In this document: piece by piece, positions 11,409 to 22,585 of the stretch
Position numbering within the stretch: position 1 is the first letter of the stretch
Layout: each line of letters starts with the position of its first letter
Assembly (NCBI GenBank): GCA_023374025.1
Contig: SIJG01000020.1
Span: 526,004-590,003, forward strand
Direction of reading: 5' to 3'
Origin: Heterodera schachtii
Taxonomy: Eukaryota > Nematoda > Chromadorea > Rhabditida > Heteroderidae
Length of the DNA stretch: 64,000 nucleotides
Translations under genes and position numbers: made by a program
The notes under the pieces: model-generated
The model's input: only the letters and a program-made list of their open reading frames with translations
Databases searched by the model: none
What the model was told of the DNA's origin: nothing

Positions 11409-12560
11409 ATCATATCATATGAATTCGTAATTTTCTTCCTTTGCTAAAAAAATCAAAGAGATTCCAAAATGTAATGCATGGAATTTGGAAAAAAGAAATC
11501 ATCGGATAATTTGGCATTTCATGGCCATTATTCATTCATTCGTTCATGGCACGGCACTACCCTCCTTCCTCACTTTCAGGATGAATCTGACAAAATCAGG
11601 ACATGTTAATCGTTCTAATTGCCTTTCTCCAATTCAGGATGAATCTTAATGAGTCTGATCATACATAATTATTAAGTGTTTTTTGTTTATAATCATTTTT
11701 TGGGTTATAATGAATGGGTATTCTCTAATGACAACAAATTAATAAAATTTTTTGATTTACTTACGGGTGACGGAATTTACGAAATGTCGGCCTTTCGATC
11801 ACTCCAAAGATCAACAATCATTTGTTCCCCCGTTTTTCTGTCGATCATTTTCCATCAAAAAACAAAAAAATAAAAAATAAAAAAGACATTTCTCTCTTTG
11901 GGCTGTCTTTCTTTCTTTCAATCTGCACTTTCATTTCAGCAGCTTTCATTTAAACTCATATTTTATCATTTTTCTTTGTTTCCATTTCCTTTTGCATAAA
12001 TTTATTTTCAAAAATTTTTTGGAAAATTTAAATTCAAAACCCTTCGAAAAAAACAAAGTTTACTAAATAATTAAAAGTGTAAACAGAGTTATTAATACCG
12101 AAAACTAAAACCAATTAAATGATACATTTTATTAGATTTGTATTTAAAAAAATTTAAAAATTCCCTTCAAATTCTTTGTTGTGAATTTTCAAAAATTTCG
12201 ACAGATTTTCATCATTTATTTAAAGTTTTCCAAAGTGTCAAAAAGTGTCCTTCCATCACATCCCGCAACTTCGCCCCCCAGGGATCGACTTTTTTAAATT
12301 TCCAAAATAGACCTTCGAAAACTCAAAAATTTTTAGTGAGAGTGCATTACGTTTCCCCTCCTCTCCCCTGATCAGTGCCGTAAAGATAAAATTTTTAATT
12401 TTTGTAAATTAGTAATCCATCATAAAACTGAAAAAACGCACCGAAAACCAAATGGATAGGTCGGAGAAATTTTTAAAATTTCATGTCCCCGAGTTCCTTT
12501 TTCGAGACTAGGAGAACACAATAAGAATATTTTGGTTATATGATTGGAATCTCAAAGCAC
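11409..12560. other. Ubl unit whose gene body is deleted
   Basis: The upstream minisatellite motif (CTCCAATTCAGGATGAATCT, ending about 11647) runs straight into the 3' flank (GAGTCTGATCATACATAATT, from about 11651) that follows the Ubl genes at 16021 and 21000. Further downstream, GGTGACGGAATTTACGAAAT and TCTGTCGATCATTTTCCATC at 11767-11852 match the 3' flanks of units A and B. The promoter TATA region and the entire Ubl reading frame are missing. No gene is present. Confidence 0.75.
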
Positions 12561-13197
12561 GTGAATTGCTCGTCAAGCAGTGATCGGAGGCGGGTCAATC
12601 GATCAAATTCAATCAATAACCAATAGGTCGGAGAGACTTTTATAATTTAGTGTTCCCGAGTCTTTTTCTAGACAAGAAAAGTTAATAAATTCGATTAAAA
12701 TAAGCCATCACCAAAATTTTCGACTAAAGCGGTGCCAACTCACGCCGGCTGTATAAATTTTGAAATTTGCTATAAATACCCGGGCTTTATTCTCGACTAT
12801 ACAAATAAATCTTTTTATGAATTCATATTTTTCTTCATAGGCTAAAAAAGCGAAGAAAAATCAAAGAAATATTCGTATAGAAATATATTTAAAATTGGTT
12901 CCCAAATTATAAAAAACATTAATGCACTTTTTCAAGGAAAAAACGTACAATTGGAAAATGAAGCGGCATTAATCTTATTATAAAAAAAAGTAATGGATGG
13001 AAATTTGGCAAAAAGAAAGCATGGGATAATTTGGCATTTCAGGGCCATTCATTTATTCATTCACGGCACGGCACTATCTCAGATTGCCTTTCTCCAATTT
13101 AGAAAGAATATGAAAAAATGAGTACAATAAATATTAATCACTCAGATTGCTTTCGCCAATTTAGAATGAATCTTAAAAAATGAGTACATTTCGGCCC

Positions 13198-13205
13198 CAT
13201 AAAAG
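13198..13205 (+). promoter_or_regulatory. TATA-like box CATAAAAG, Ubl unit A
   Basis: Lies in GGCCCCATAAAAGCGGCTCC about 95 bp upstream of the ATG. The block is conserved in units B (19318-19325) and C (23548-23555), while the surrounding DNA differs more. Confidence 0.6.
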
Positions 13206-13298
13206 CGGCTCCTTGACAGTGGGGAAGCATCATTCCAAATCATTCATTCATTTATTAATATTATCCCTAGAATTACTACCAATTCCCCTCCACCCAAA

Positions 13299-16021
13299 AT
13301 GAATCGTTTTTGCTTTTCATAGTTCTTCGCTGGCATTTCTATTCTTTTGCTGCTGGTGATGCCATCCTTCTCGAAAGACATTGAAATTAAAGTGAAAGTG
13401 ATAGCTGACAGAGCGATAGCCAATGGCATCCGCACGAAGATGGGCACCAAGAATGACAATGAGATCACCGTCAAAGTGAACGAAAATGCCACTCTTAAGG
13501 ATTTGAAAGATAGGATACTGGAAAAATTGGATGATGAAATCAAAGAGAAGATTGTAAAAGAATTGGAAGTCGACGAACTGAAACTGACATTGGAAAACCG
13601 AAACTCGGTTCTGCTTGAGGACAGTAAAACAATGCAGTTTCATGGCATTTGTGGAAAAGATCCAACCGTTCATTTGTCGTTTGAAAAATTTGAAATTCAC
13701 GTAAAATCTGATAATGCAAATTTTGAAAAAAGTTTTTGGCTGAAAAAAAGGGAACAGGACAAAATCACGCCGCCGAAATCCCGCCGAGACAAAATCCCGC
13801 CGCCGAAATCACGCCGGCCGAAATCACGCCGGGACAAAATCACGCCACTAGAAATTTTTAAAAATTTTTTTCAAACCTAGAATTTTTTCAAGAAAAAATC
13901 TCAGAAAATTTTTTTTATAAGAAATTTAGAGAAAAAAAATTTAGAAAAATTTTCAGATTTTTTTTGAAATTTTATGAAAAATACTAAGTTTTTTCCGAAA
14001 ATTTTCTAAAAAAACTTAATTTTTCGTGAAATTTTCTTATAAAAAAATTTTCTAAGATTTTTTTCTTGAAAAATTCTGTTTGAAAAATTTTTTAAAAATT
14101 TCTAGCGGCGTGATTTTGTCCCGGCGGGATTTCGGCCGGCGTGATTTTGGGGTGCACCCGAAAAAAAAGGACACAGTTGAAGCTTTGAAGAGGCAGATTG
14201 AAAAAGGTTTCGAAAATAAACTCCAACAAACGTTGGCATACGGCCAATTTGGGGTGCTTCAGGACAATGAAACAATGGGAACTTATGGCATTGGAGAAGG
14301 AGCAACCCTTCAATTGGCATTGGAATTTGGAATTTGTGTGGAATATAAAAAATGGGTGGTAAAAGTGAAAGGGGTGAAAAAAGTGGAAAAGTGTGTTTGG
14401 GTAGAAAAAACGGACACCATCATAACTTTGAAGCTAAAAGTCGGAAAAGCAACACAAATTGAACCCAAAAGACAACACTGAGACTCGTAGAATTTGGTGC
14501 CAAGATTGAGGACAATGATGAAACAATGGCATTTATAATTGAAAATCAATCAAAAATTTACATGTCCATTGATGAATTTCAAATTCATGTGAAGGATGGT
14601 GATTACAAGTACAAAGTATGGGTGACCAGCCTGGACACAGTGTCTTCATTGAAGGAGAAAATCAAATATACACTTAAAGTGCCGTCCCTAACAAAACTGA
14701 AAGGATACAGTTATATTTGGCCGAACGAACAAACACTGACGAAGCACGATGGCGACGGCACGGCACTGTTGTTGGTGATGGGCTTAATGACAGTGAAACA
14801 ATGACATTTTATGGCATCGAAGCGGGCGCAACCGTTCAATTGTCATTGAACACATACAAACTTGTTGTTGAATACAGTAGAGTGAAAAAAGAACAATTCA
14901 TTGTTTGGTCGAAAAAAACGGACACTGTGGCAACGGTGAAGGAAATGATCAAAAAAGTGACAAAATTTGTGCCAGAAAGACAAACATTGAGACGCGTAGA
15001 ATTTGGTGCCAAGCTTGAGGACACTCAAAAAATGGCACCACTAATTGAAATTGACTCAACAATTTACTTGTCCATTGATGAATTTCAAATTGATGTGGAA
15101 TATAAGAACAGAAAGTACCCCATTTGGGTGAAGGACACCGAACCTGTGGGCATTTTAAAGAAGAAGCTGATGATCGCATGTGGGCCTAAACCACCTAAGT
15201 CCATCAATTCCGGCATGCAAACATTGGAATACGGCACTGTTGGTGTGCTTGATGACCGTAAATTGATGAATGATTATGGCATTGGAGCAGGCGCAACAGT
15301 GTCCTATTCCATTGGTACATTTACAATTCAAGTGGATTATCAAAACAAGAAAGGAAATCGCTACCACAAATTCATTTGGGTGCGCGAGAGTGACACGGTA
15401 AAAACGTTGAAGCAAAAGATCGAGATTAAGCTGGGATTTAAACCGATAATCCAATCACTGACCTACAGTAGTCATAAACAAAAGCAATATCCGTTGCATT
15501 TTGACGACACTAAAACGCTAGAGGACCATGCCATTAAAGATGGTGGCATTATTCAATTGGGCTTTAGTGAATTTGAAATTTGCGTGTTGTTCAATGGCGG
15601 CAAAGAATTGCGCGTTTTGGTGAAAACAGTGGAAACTGTGAAAGACTTGAAGGAGAAGGTCAAAGAATGGGTTGGCATTCCGCCAAAAAAACAAAAAATT
15701 AGCATAGGAAAAGGAGGAGAAGCAAATCATCGTGTGCTTCAGGATAGTGAGGATATGTTTGGCATTGATAAAGCCGGATATGTTGTTCATGTGTCTGGGG
15801 ATGTCGCCGCTCAATTCCAAATTTTCGTCCAATATAAAAATGAAAGGAAAGCGATAAATGTTTATGGCACGGATATGGTGGAAAATCTGAAGGAAAAGAT
15901 CAACAAAGAGATTGGCATTGTGCCCGAAAGACAAACACTGCAGACTGTGCTTGAGGACGGCAAACAAATCGAAAATTTTGGCATTAGGCCGGATTCAACA
16001 ATTTACTTGTCCGAACTTTGA
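13299..16021 (+). pseudogene. Ubl gene A: about nine tandem ubiquitin-like domains, broken
   Basis: The reading frame starts at ATG 13299 but meets TAG at 13320-13322 inside the signal peptide; copy B reads TTA there. After it come GISILLLLVMPSFSKDIEIK and Ubl domain 1. Domain 2 is split by a 390-bp foldback element (13760-14149). Frame breaks follow near 14478 and 14760 in domains 3-4. From 14717 to 16021 a 434-codon frame is intact and holds five more domains, each starting F-x-I-x-V, then TDTVxxLKxKI, a QTL strand, VLxDxxxLxDYGI and ending in TIYLS-like strands. No domain ends in Gly-Gly, so conjugation is unlikely. Probably a pseudogene, although the intact 3' half suggests recent loss. 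Confidence 0.8.
13760..14149. mobile_element. Foldback element inside Ubl gene A
   Basis: Arms made of CAAAATCACGCCGCCGAAAT units point inward at both ends, separated by an AT-rich palindromic middle around 13860-14100. It interrupts the second Ubl domain, whose GVKKTDTV segment is intact in copy C. A clean target duplication was not found; a degraded version of the host segment GTGAAAAAAACGGACAC is present on both sides. Confidence 0.75.
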
Positions 16022-16951
16022 GTCTAAGCCCAGACGACGCGACTAATGAGTCTGATCATACATACTTAGTGAGTGTTTTTTGTTTATAATCATTTTTTTT
16101 GTTTGGGTTCTAATGAATGGATGATATTCATTCTAATGACAATTTGTTATTATACTATTGGATAGAGCAGAATTTTCTCTGTCGAATGGTACCATTTTTA
16201 TGAAGAATTTAGAAAAAAATATAGGACAAATTTTGCATTTTGATTAAGTTCATTAAGTTTAAAGTGGATTTTTTAAAATATAAGATTCATTCATTAGAAC
16301 TCAAACCATAAAGAATTTATAACAAAAAGCTCACTAATTAGGACCACCCGGATTTTGTAAAACATTGAAATTTGTCCATTTGTTGTTGCACAATTTTATT
16401 TGGGACATTTCATCAATTCCACCACCACCATTGGCACTTTTTTGGACAATTGGTCTAACTTTTTGCTTCGATTGTCCAACACTATTTGCCTCCCTCAAAA
16501 TTTCAGAAAAATTTTATTGCGTTCCAAAAAAAGCTAGTTTGAATTTTTCTTACCATAGAATGGCGGAATTTACGAAATATCGCCCTTCCTATCACCCCAA
16601 AGATCAAAAAACATTCCATTTGTTCCCCCATTTTTCTGTCGATCATTTTCCATAAAAAAACAAAACATTTTCCCTTTTTTTGGTTGTCTTTCTTTGTTTC
16701 AATGGTTCACTTTCATTTCAGCAGCTATCATATTAAACTCCTTTTTTTCATTTTTCTTTATTTCCATTTCATTTTGCATAAATTTATTTTCAAAAATTTG
16801 AAAATTTAAAATTCAAAAGCGTCAGAAAAACACTTTTGACTAAATTCTGAACAGACCTACATATTAATTATAGAAAACTATTTTTACTGGTAATTTTATC
16901 AGATTCGTATTTGACAAATTAAAACTAACTCCAAAATTCATTGTTTTGAAT
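16022..16951. other. 3' flank of Ubl unit A with minus-strand gene remnant
   Basis: Begins with the conserved GAGTCTGATCATACATACTT. Around 16550-16655 (minus) it matches the last part of the conserved minus-strand block found intact at 30870-31190, but with stops, so only a remnant of that convergent gene remains. The rest is AT-rich. Confidence 0.5.
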
Positions 16952-17215
16952 TAGGGTTAAGCCCCGACCCTCGGCGGGGAACGGGGAGGAAATTCCCCGA
17001 AAGAATTTGTCGGGGATGGCTGGAGAAATTTAAAAATGTCGGGGAGAAACACCTTCGTCGGGGAGGAAATTTTCATAAAAAGTCTAAAAAAAACACAAAA
17101 AGAAAAAGTCCAGAACAAAAAAGTCTTAAAAACTCATTTAAAGATACTTCCATCTTATTTCAAGTGCAATTTACGACTTTCGTAATTCCCCGAAACATGT
17201 CGGGGCTTAACCCTA
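16952..17215. mobile_element. hAT-type MITE, 264 bp, TSD TTTTGAAT
   Basis: Perfect ends TAGGGTTAAGCCCCGAC / GTCGGGGCTTAACCCTA; TTTTGAAT is duplicated at 16944-16951 and 17216-17223. The paralogous spacer after unit B (about 21979-22000) has the uninterrupted site TTGTTTTGAATTTTCAAAAA, a direct view of the empty site. Confidence 0.95.
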
Positions 17216-17861
17216 TTTTGAATTTACAAAAATTTGAGACAGCTTTCCAACATTTATTACTTAAATTCCAAAATACAAGCTGACTTTTTCTGGAAAACCT
17301 TGTTGTGCTTGTGCCACAAAATTCCTTAAATTTGCCAATTGTAATGATCAAACGCAAAAATGGCAATTTTTCAAATTTATGCGAAATTTTTTTTATTACT
17401 ATTAAAAATAAGAGTTATCAAAAAAAGTGATAACTAGGGATGCCATTCTTAGGTTCTAAAACTGCCAAAATACTTAGTTTTAGGTTCTAAAATCCCCAAA
17501 AATTTTGAAGATGAGTTTTTGAGAAATTTTTCATTTATTAAGTGTACATTTTTGAAAACTTTTGGCTCGATTCCAAGTGCGTATTGTTTCATTGAATTTT
17601 TGTTAATATTTTGGGAAAAACGCCAAAATAGGTTAAAATAGGTTTTTTTCAAAATTTTTTAGGTCACAGGGAGCTCAGGAAAAAATAGATAAAAACCTAG
17701 AAAATCAAACTTGGTGTATAATGAGCAACCGGCGGCGTGTGGGAAACGAATTAGAATTTTAAAAAAAATGATAATAAATACCATCAATGACCATTTTCCT
17801 TAAACTTGAAACCGTTTTTGTAATTTGGTCTCAAGAATTACCAATGATTTTATTCTCCCCC

Positions 17862-17912
17862 GCAGGGGAGACACGCCGTTCCCGCAGGCAAGTGCAATAA
17901 CGGGCCAACGCT
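17862..17912 (-). pseudogene. Truncated U2 snRNA copy (3' stem-loop only)
   Basis: On the minus strand AGCGTTGGCCCGTTATTGCA through the terminal stem-loop matches the 3' end of the U2 gene at 22399-22585 with a few changes, then similarity stops abruptly at 17912. Flanking DNA (GTGTATAATGAGCAACCGGC, about 17710) is also shared, so it arrived by segment duplication. Confidence 0.8.
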
Positions 17913-18179
17913 ACAGTAGCATTTGGGGTAATTTTTCTTTGTTTTCTTCTAAACCTTTTTCACAAGGCGAGAAAAATATAAAGAAAATACCAAATATACC
18001 CATTTTGCGAGAAAAAAAATTATGGAAAATATTAACGCATTTTGTCATAAAAAAAAAAGTATAATTCGAAAATTAAGAGCGTCATTAATCTAAAGACCCC
18101 AAAATAATTATTGCATTTAACATTTACCAATTCAGGGCAAATCGAAAAAAATTCAGGATATTAAGTCGTAATACACTTG

Positions 18180-18720
18180 GGATATTGGGCGGGTCTCGCT
18201 GATCAAGAGAAGTGAAAACCTTATTTGAATGTGACTGATCAGAAAAAGAAATTTTACACTGATCGAAGAGCCTTCAACGAACTACAACTATGCATACCGA
18301 TCAGACTAAATGAGAAAGTAGAAGAGATTTTTGACTGAGGAACTGCTGATCGGAGGCTTTTGGAAAAAGAAAACGCGGATTTGATTGGATTTTGGCAAAC
18401 ATTCGGCAAGCAGTGATCAGATGCTATTAAAATGATCAAAATCAATCAATATCCAATCCATCGGTGAGACTTTTAAAATCCAGTGTTCCCGAGTCCCGTT
18501 AGGAAAAGTTCATAGATAATTGGATTCAATTGAGCTATCACCAAAAATTTTCGACTAAAACGATGCCAACTCACACCGATGGGATAAATATGAAAATTTC
18601 ATTGAAATATCCGGGCTATATTTCTTGACTATTATAAAATCTCATTTGAATTGGTTTTTTTTTCTTCTTAGGCTAAAAAAAGGGAATAAAAACCAAAGAA
18701 ATATTCATTTAGAAAAATAT
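18180..18720 (+). repeat. Duplicated receptor intron and tail sequence upstream of unit B
   Basis: ACTGATCAG-rich DNA at 18220-18350 resembles receptor intron 4 (about 8250-8620), and 18390-18640 matches the receptor tail flank at 10425-10669. No exon of the receptor is intact here. Confidence 0.55.
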
Positions 18721-18904
18721 TTAAATGATTCCCAAATTATGTAAAGGATTATGCAGTTTATTCATGGAAAAACGTACAATTGGAGAACTAAGCATCATTA
18801 ATCTTATGACTCCAAAATGTTATGCACGGAAATTTGGAAAAAAGAAATCATTGGATAATTTGGCGTGGCATTCATTCATGACACGGCACGGCACTACCAT
18901 GCTC

Positions 18905-19310
18905 ACTTTAGGACGACCATAAAAATCAGGACATGTTAATCTTTAAGATTGCATTTATCCAATTCAGGATGAATCTTAAAAATCAGGACATGTTAATCTT
19001 TAAGATTGCCTTTCTCCAAATCAGGACGACTCTAACAAATCAGGAGATGTTAATCTTTTAAATTGCCTTTCTCCAATTCAGGATGAATCTGACAAAATCA
19101 GAATTTGCGTTTATCCAAATCAGGACGAATCTGACAAAATCAGGACATGTTATTCTTTAAGATTGCCTTTATCTAAATCAAGAGGAATCAGGACATGTTA
19201 ATCTTTAATATTGCCTTTCTCAAATCTGGACGACTCTAAAAAATCAGGATATGTTAATCTCTCAGATTGCCTTTCTCAAATCAGGACGAATCTGACAAAA
19301 CTAGGACATT
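18905..19310 (+). repeat. ~58-bp promoter-proximal minisatellite of Ubl unit B
   Basis: About seven imperfect units containing ATCAGGACATGTTAATCTTT, AAGATTGCCTTTCTCCAA and TCAGGACGAATCTGAC. The array ends just before the TATA-like box at 19318. One or two units of the same repeat precede gene A (13080-13190), the deleted unit (11575-11647) and gene C (23430-23540). Confidence 0.85.
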
Positions 19311-19317
19311 TCTGCCC

Positions 19318-19325
19318 CATAAAAG
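19318..19325 (+). promoter_or_regulatory. TATA-like box CATAAAAG, Ubl unit B
   Basis: In TGCCCCATAAAAGCGGCTCC, 96 bp before ATG 19421, shared with units A and C. Confidence 0.6.
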
Positions 19326-19420
19326 CGGCTCCTTGACAGCAGTGAAGCATCATTCCCAAATCATTCATTCATTTTTTCAAATTATCCCTCGAATTACCAA
19401 CCAAATCCCCCCCCACCCAA

Positions 19421-20999
19421 ATGCATCATTTTTGCTTTTCATTATTCTTCACTGGCATTTCTATTCTTTTGCTGCTGGTGATGCCATCCTCCTCGAAAGA
19501 CATTGAAATTAAAGTGGAGGCTGACAGAAAGATAAACAATGATCCCATAATCAAGACCAAGAAGTACAATGAGTTCACCGTCAGAGTGGACGATGATGGC
19601 ACAGTGAAGGATTTGAAAAAGAAAATATGGGAAAAATTGGATAAGAAATTCACAGAAAACATTGTAAAAGCACTAGGACAACAACCAAAACTGACATTGG
19701 AATATCAGGGATCAAAAACAGATAAAGATTTGTTGGTTGTGCTTAATGACTCTGATCGATTGACCAATAAAGGCATTGGTGAGGGCTCAACCGTTCATTT
19801 GTCGTTTGATAAATTTGAAATTCACGTCGAACCTGAAGAGGAAAGCCCAATTAAAAAGTTCACCGTTTGGGTGAAAAAAACGGACACTGTGGCAACGGTG
19901 AAGGAAATGATCAAAAATGAGACAAAAATTGAGCCAAAAAGACAAACACTGAGAGGCCGCAGCCCACTTAGTACGGTACTAATTGACACTCAAATGATGG
20001 CACCACTAATTGACATTGAATCAACAATTTACTTGGCCATTGATGAATTTCAAATTTTTGTGGATTATGACAACCAAAAGTACCCCTTTTGGGTGCATGG
20101 CACGGAAACTGTGGGCATTTTAAAGAAAAAGATCAAAACTGCATTTAATATATATTATTACAAGAATGAAGACAGGTCAACACTGGAATACGGCACTGTT
20201 GGTGTGCTTGACAACCGTAAATTGATCAATGATTATGGGATTGGAGAAGGTGCAACCCTATGCTTTTCCCTTAAAACATTTTTAATTGAAGTAAACTATG
20301 AAAACAAAAAAGAAAAGCATCACCCATTCATTGGGGTGCGCGAGAGTGACACGATGAAAATGTTCAAGCAAAAGATTGAGATTGAGCTGGGATTTAAACC
20401 GATGATCCAATCACTGACCTATACTCATGGAAAAAAGCAATATCCGTTGCTAGCTGATGACACAAAAACACTGGAGGATCATGGCATTACAGCTAGTGAA
20501 AGTGCAGAATTGGTTTTTAGTGAATTTCAAATTTGCGTGTTCAATGACGGCAAAGAGTTGCGCATTTTGATGAAAATTGATGACACTGTGAAAGAATTGA
20601 AGGAGAAGGTCAAAGATATGGTTGGCATTCCGTCCAAAAAAACAAAAAATTAGCATAGCAAAAGAAGGAGAAGCAACTCATCGTGTGCCTCAAGACAATG
20701 AGGATATGTTAAGCATTGTTGCAGACGGAGATGTTGTTGTTCATGTGTCTGAGTGTCCCGCCCATCAATTTGAAATTTTCGTCCAATATGGACATCGAAA
20801 GAAAGCGATAACTGTTTATGGCACGGACATGGTGGAAAATCTTAAGAAAGAGATCAACAAAGTGATTGGCATTGTGCCCGAAAGACAAACACTGCAGACT
20901 GTGCTTGAGGACGGCAAACAAATCCAAAATTTTGGCATTGGGCCGAGTTCAACAATTTACTTGTCCGAGTTCGAATCTAAGCCCAGACGACGCGATTAA
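19421..20999 (+). pseudogene. Ubl gene B: secreted poly-ubiquitin-like protein with one frameshift
   Basis: This is the best-preserved N-terminus: MHHFCFSLFFTGISILLLL then VMPSSS, a classic signal peptide of about 25 residues, then Ubl domain 1 (about 26-129), domain 2 (130-207), domain 3 (208-284), domain 4 (285-366) and the start of domain 5. Domains share FxIxV, TDTVxxLKxKI and DYGIGxGATxxxS. The frame stops at 20651-20653 because of one extra T in CCGTCCAAAAAAAC (copy A reads CCGCCAAAAAAAC); the second frame then carries the rest of domain 5 and a sixth domain ending STIYLSEF near 20970. No domain ends in Gly-Gly. With one base fewer it would be a six-domain secreted protein, so a sequencing error is possible. 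Predicted role: secreted ubiquitin mimic, perhaps an effector; this is inference. Confidence 0.75.
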
Positions 21000-22398
21000 A
21001 GAGTCTGATCACACATAATTAGTGAGTGTTTTTTGTTTAAATCTTTAATTTATAACAAAAAGCTCACTAATTTTGATCACTCTGACTTTGTAAAGCATTG
21101 AAACTTGTCCATTGTTGTTGCACATTTTTATTTGGGACATTTCATCAATTCCGCCCCACATTGGCACTTTTTTGGACAATATGTCTAACTTTTCGCAAAC
21201 AACCAAATTACCCCTTTCTTATTATTGTTCGATGGTCCAAAAGTTGGTTACTTTTTAACAAAAATTTATTGGGTTCAAAACAGCTGGAAATTCATTGAAA
21301 TTTGTAAAATTTAAATTTTTTTAAAATTTTCTTACCATGGTAGCGGAATTTACGAAATGTCGTCCTTCCTAACACCCCAAAAACCAACAAACCTTATTTG
21401 TTCACCCGTTTTTCTGTCGATCATTTTCCATCAAAAAAAACAAAAAAAATCCTTTCCCATTTTGGGCTGTCTTTCATTCTTTCAATGGTTCACTTTCATT
21501 TCAGTAGTTATCATATTAAACTCTTTTTTTCATTTTCTTTGTTTCCATTTCTTTTTGCATAAATTTACTTTCAAAAAATTGAATTCAAAGCTACTCAAAA
21601 ATTGAATTCAAAGCTAATTAAAACAAATTTTACTAAATAAATAACTGTAGAACTTAGGTATTAATTTGAGAAAACTAATTTAACTGATAGATTTCATCAG
21701 CAGATTTGGGTTCTGCGATTTTTAGCCGTTTTGTGCCAAAAATTACGTTACTTTTTTTTGTTGCCATTTTCGTCTCCATTTTTGAAGAATATGGTAAAAT
21801 GGTGGTCCGGCTGTGCCGTTAGGCGATGACGGAAAAATTTTTGAGAATTTTAATGCAATTTATTAAGAATTTTTTTCATTTTTATTTGTTAATTTACTTT
21901 TAAAAATTTAAATTCAAAAGCACAGATAATTTTATCAGATTCGTATTTGACAAATTAAAACTAACTCCAAAATTCATTGTTTTGAATTTTCAAAAAATTG
22001 AGCCAGCTTTTAATAAATAATTTTGAAGATGAGTTTTTGAGAAATTTTTCATTTATTTTGGGTCGATTTTTAGGGATGTATTTTTCGTTTTATTGCATTT
22101 TTGTTAATAATTTTGGGGAAAACGCCAAAATAGGTTAAAATAGGTTTTTTAAAAATTTTTTAGGTTTTTAGGTCACAGGGAGCTCAGGAAAAAATAGATA
22201 AAAACCTAAAAATCGTATCCCTAATAAGAAAATCAAACTTGGTGTATAATGAGCAACCGGCGCGGCGTGTGGGAAACGAATTCGAATTAAAAAAGGTCAT
22301 TAATAAATACCATCAACGACCAGTTTTATTAAATCTGAAACCGTTTTTGTAATTTGGTCTCAAGAATTGCAAATCATTTTGTTCTCCCCCGTGGGGGA
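21000..22398. other. 3' flank of Ubl unit B with remnants
   Basis: Starts with the conserved GAGTCTGATCACACATAATT. At about 21340-21430 (minus) lies a remnant of the convergent small gene. From 21920 to 22240 the DNA is paralogous to 16900-17720 without the 264-bp MITE. An interspersed palindrome lies at 21806-21832. No intact gene. Confidence 0.5.
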
Positions 22399-22585
22399 GA
22401 TGCGCCGTTCCCGTAATTAAGTGCAATAACGGGCCAACGCTCGGCCGAGCGGGAGCAAGCTCCCGGCTACGACCATTTTCCAAAAATTGGTTAATCTCTT
22501 TGACCCCGGTGGGGGTCGTTACGGAGATTAAGCCGTAAAGAACTGTAACTACACTTTGATCTTAGCCAAAAGGCCGAGAAGCGAT
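22399..22585 (-). ncRNA. U2: U2 spliceosomal snRNA (possibly variant)
   Basis: Read on minus from 22585: ATCGCTTCTCGGCCTTTTGG, then CTAAGATCAAAGTGTAG, the hallmark 5' end of U2. A stem IIa-like TTACGG/CCGTAA hairpin, the Sm site AATTTTTGG, stem III (GGGAGCTTGCTCCC) and a terminal stem-loop with the usual ATTGCA loop follow; length is about 187. The branch-site pairing region reads GTAGTTACAG where canonical U2 has GTAGTATCTG, an alteration in a normally invariant stretch. It therefore may be a variant or a recently dead copy. Confidence 0.85.
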
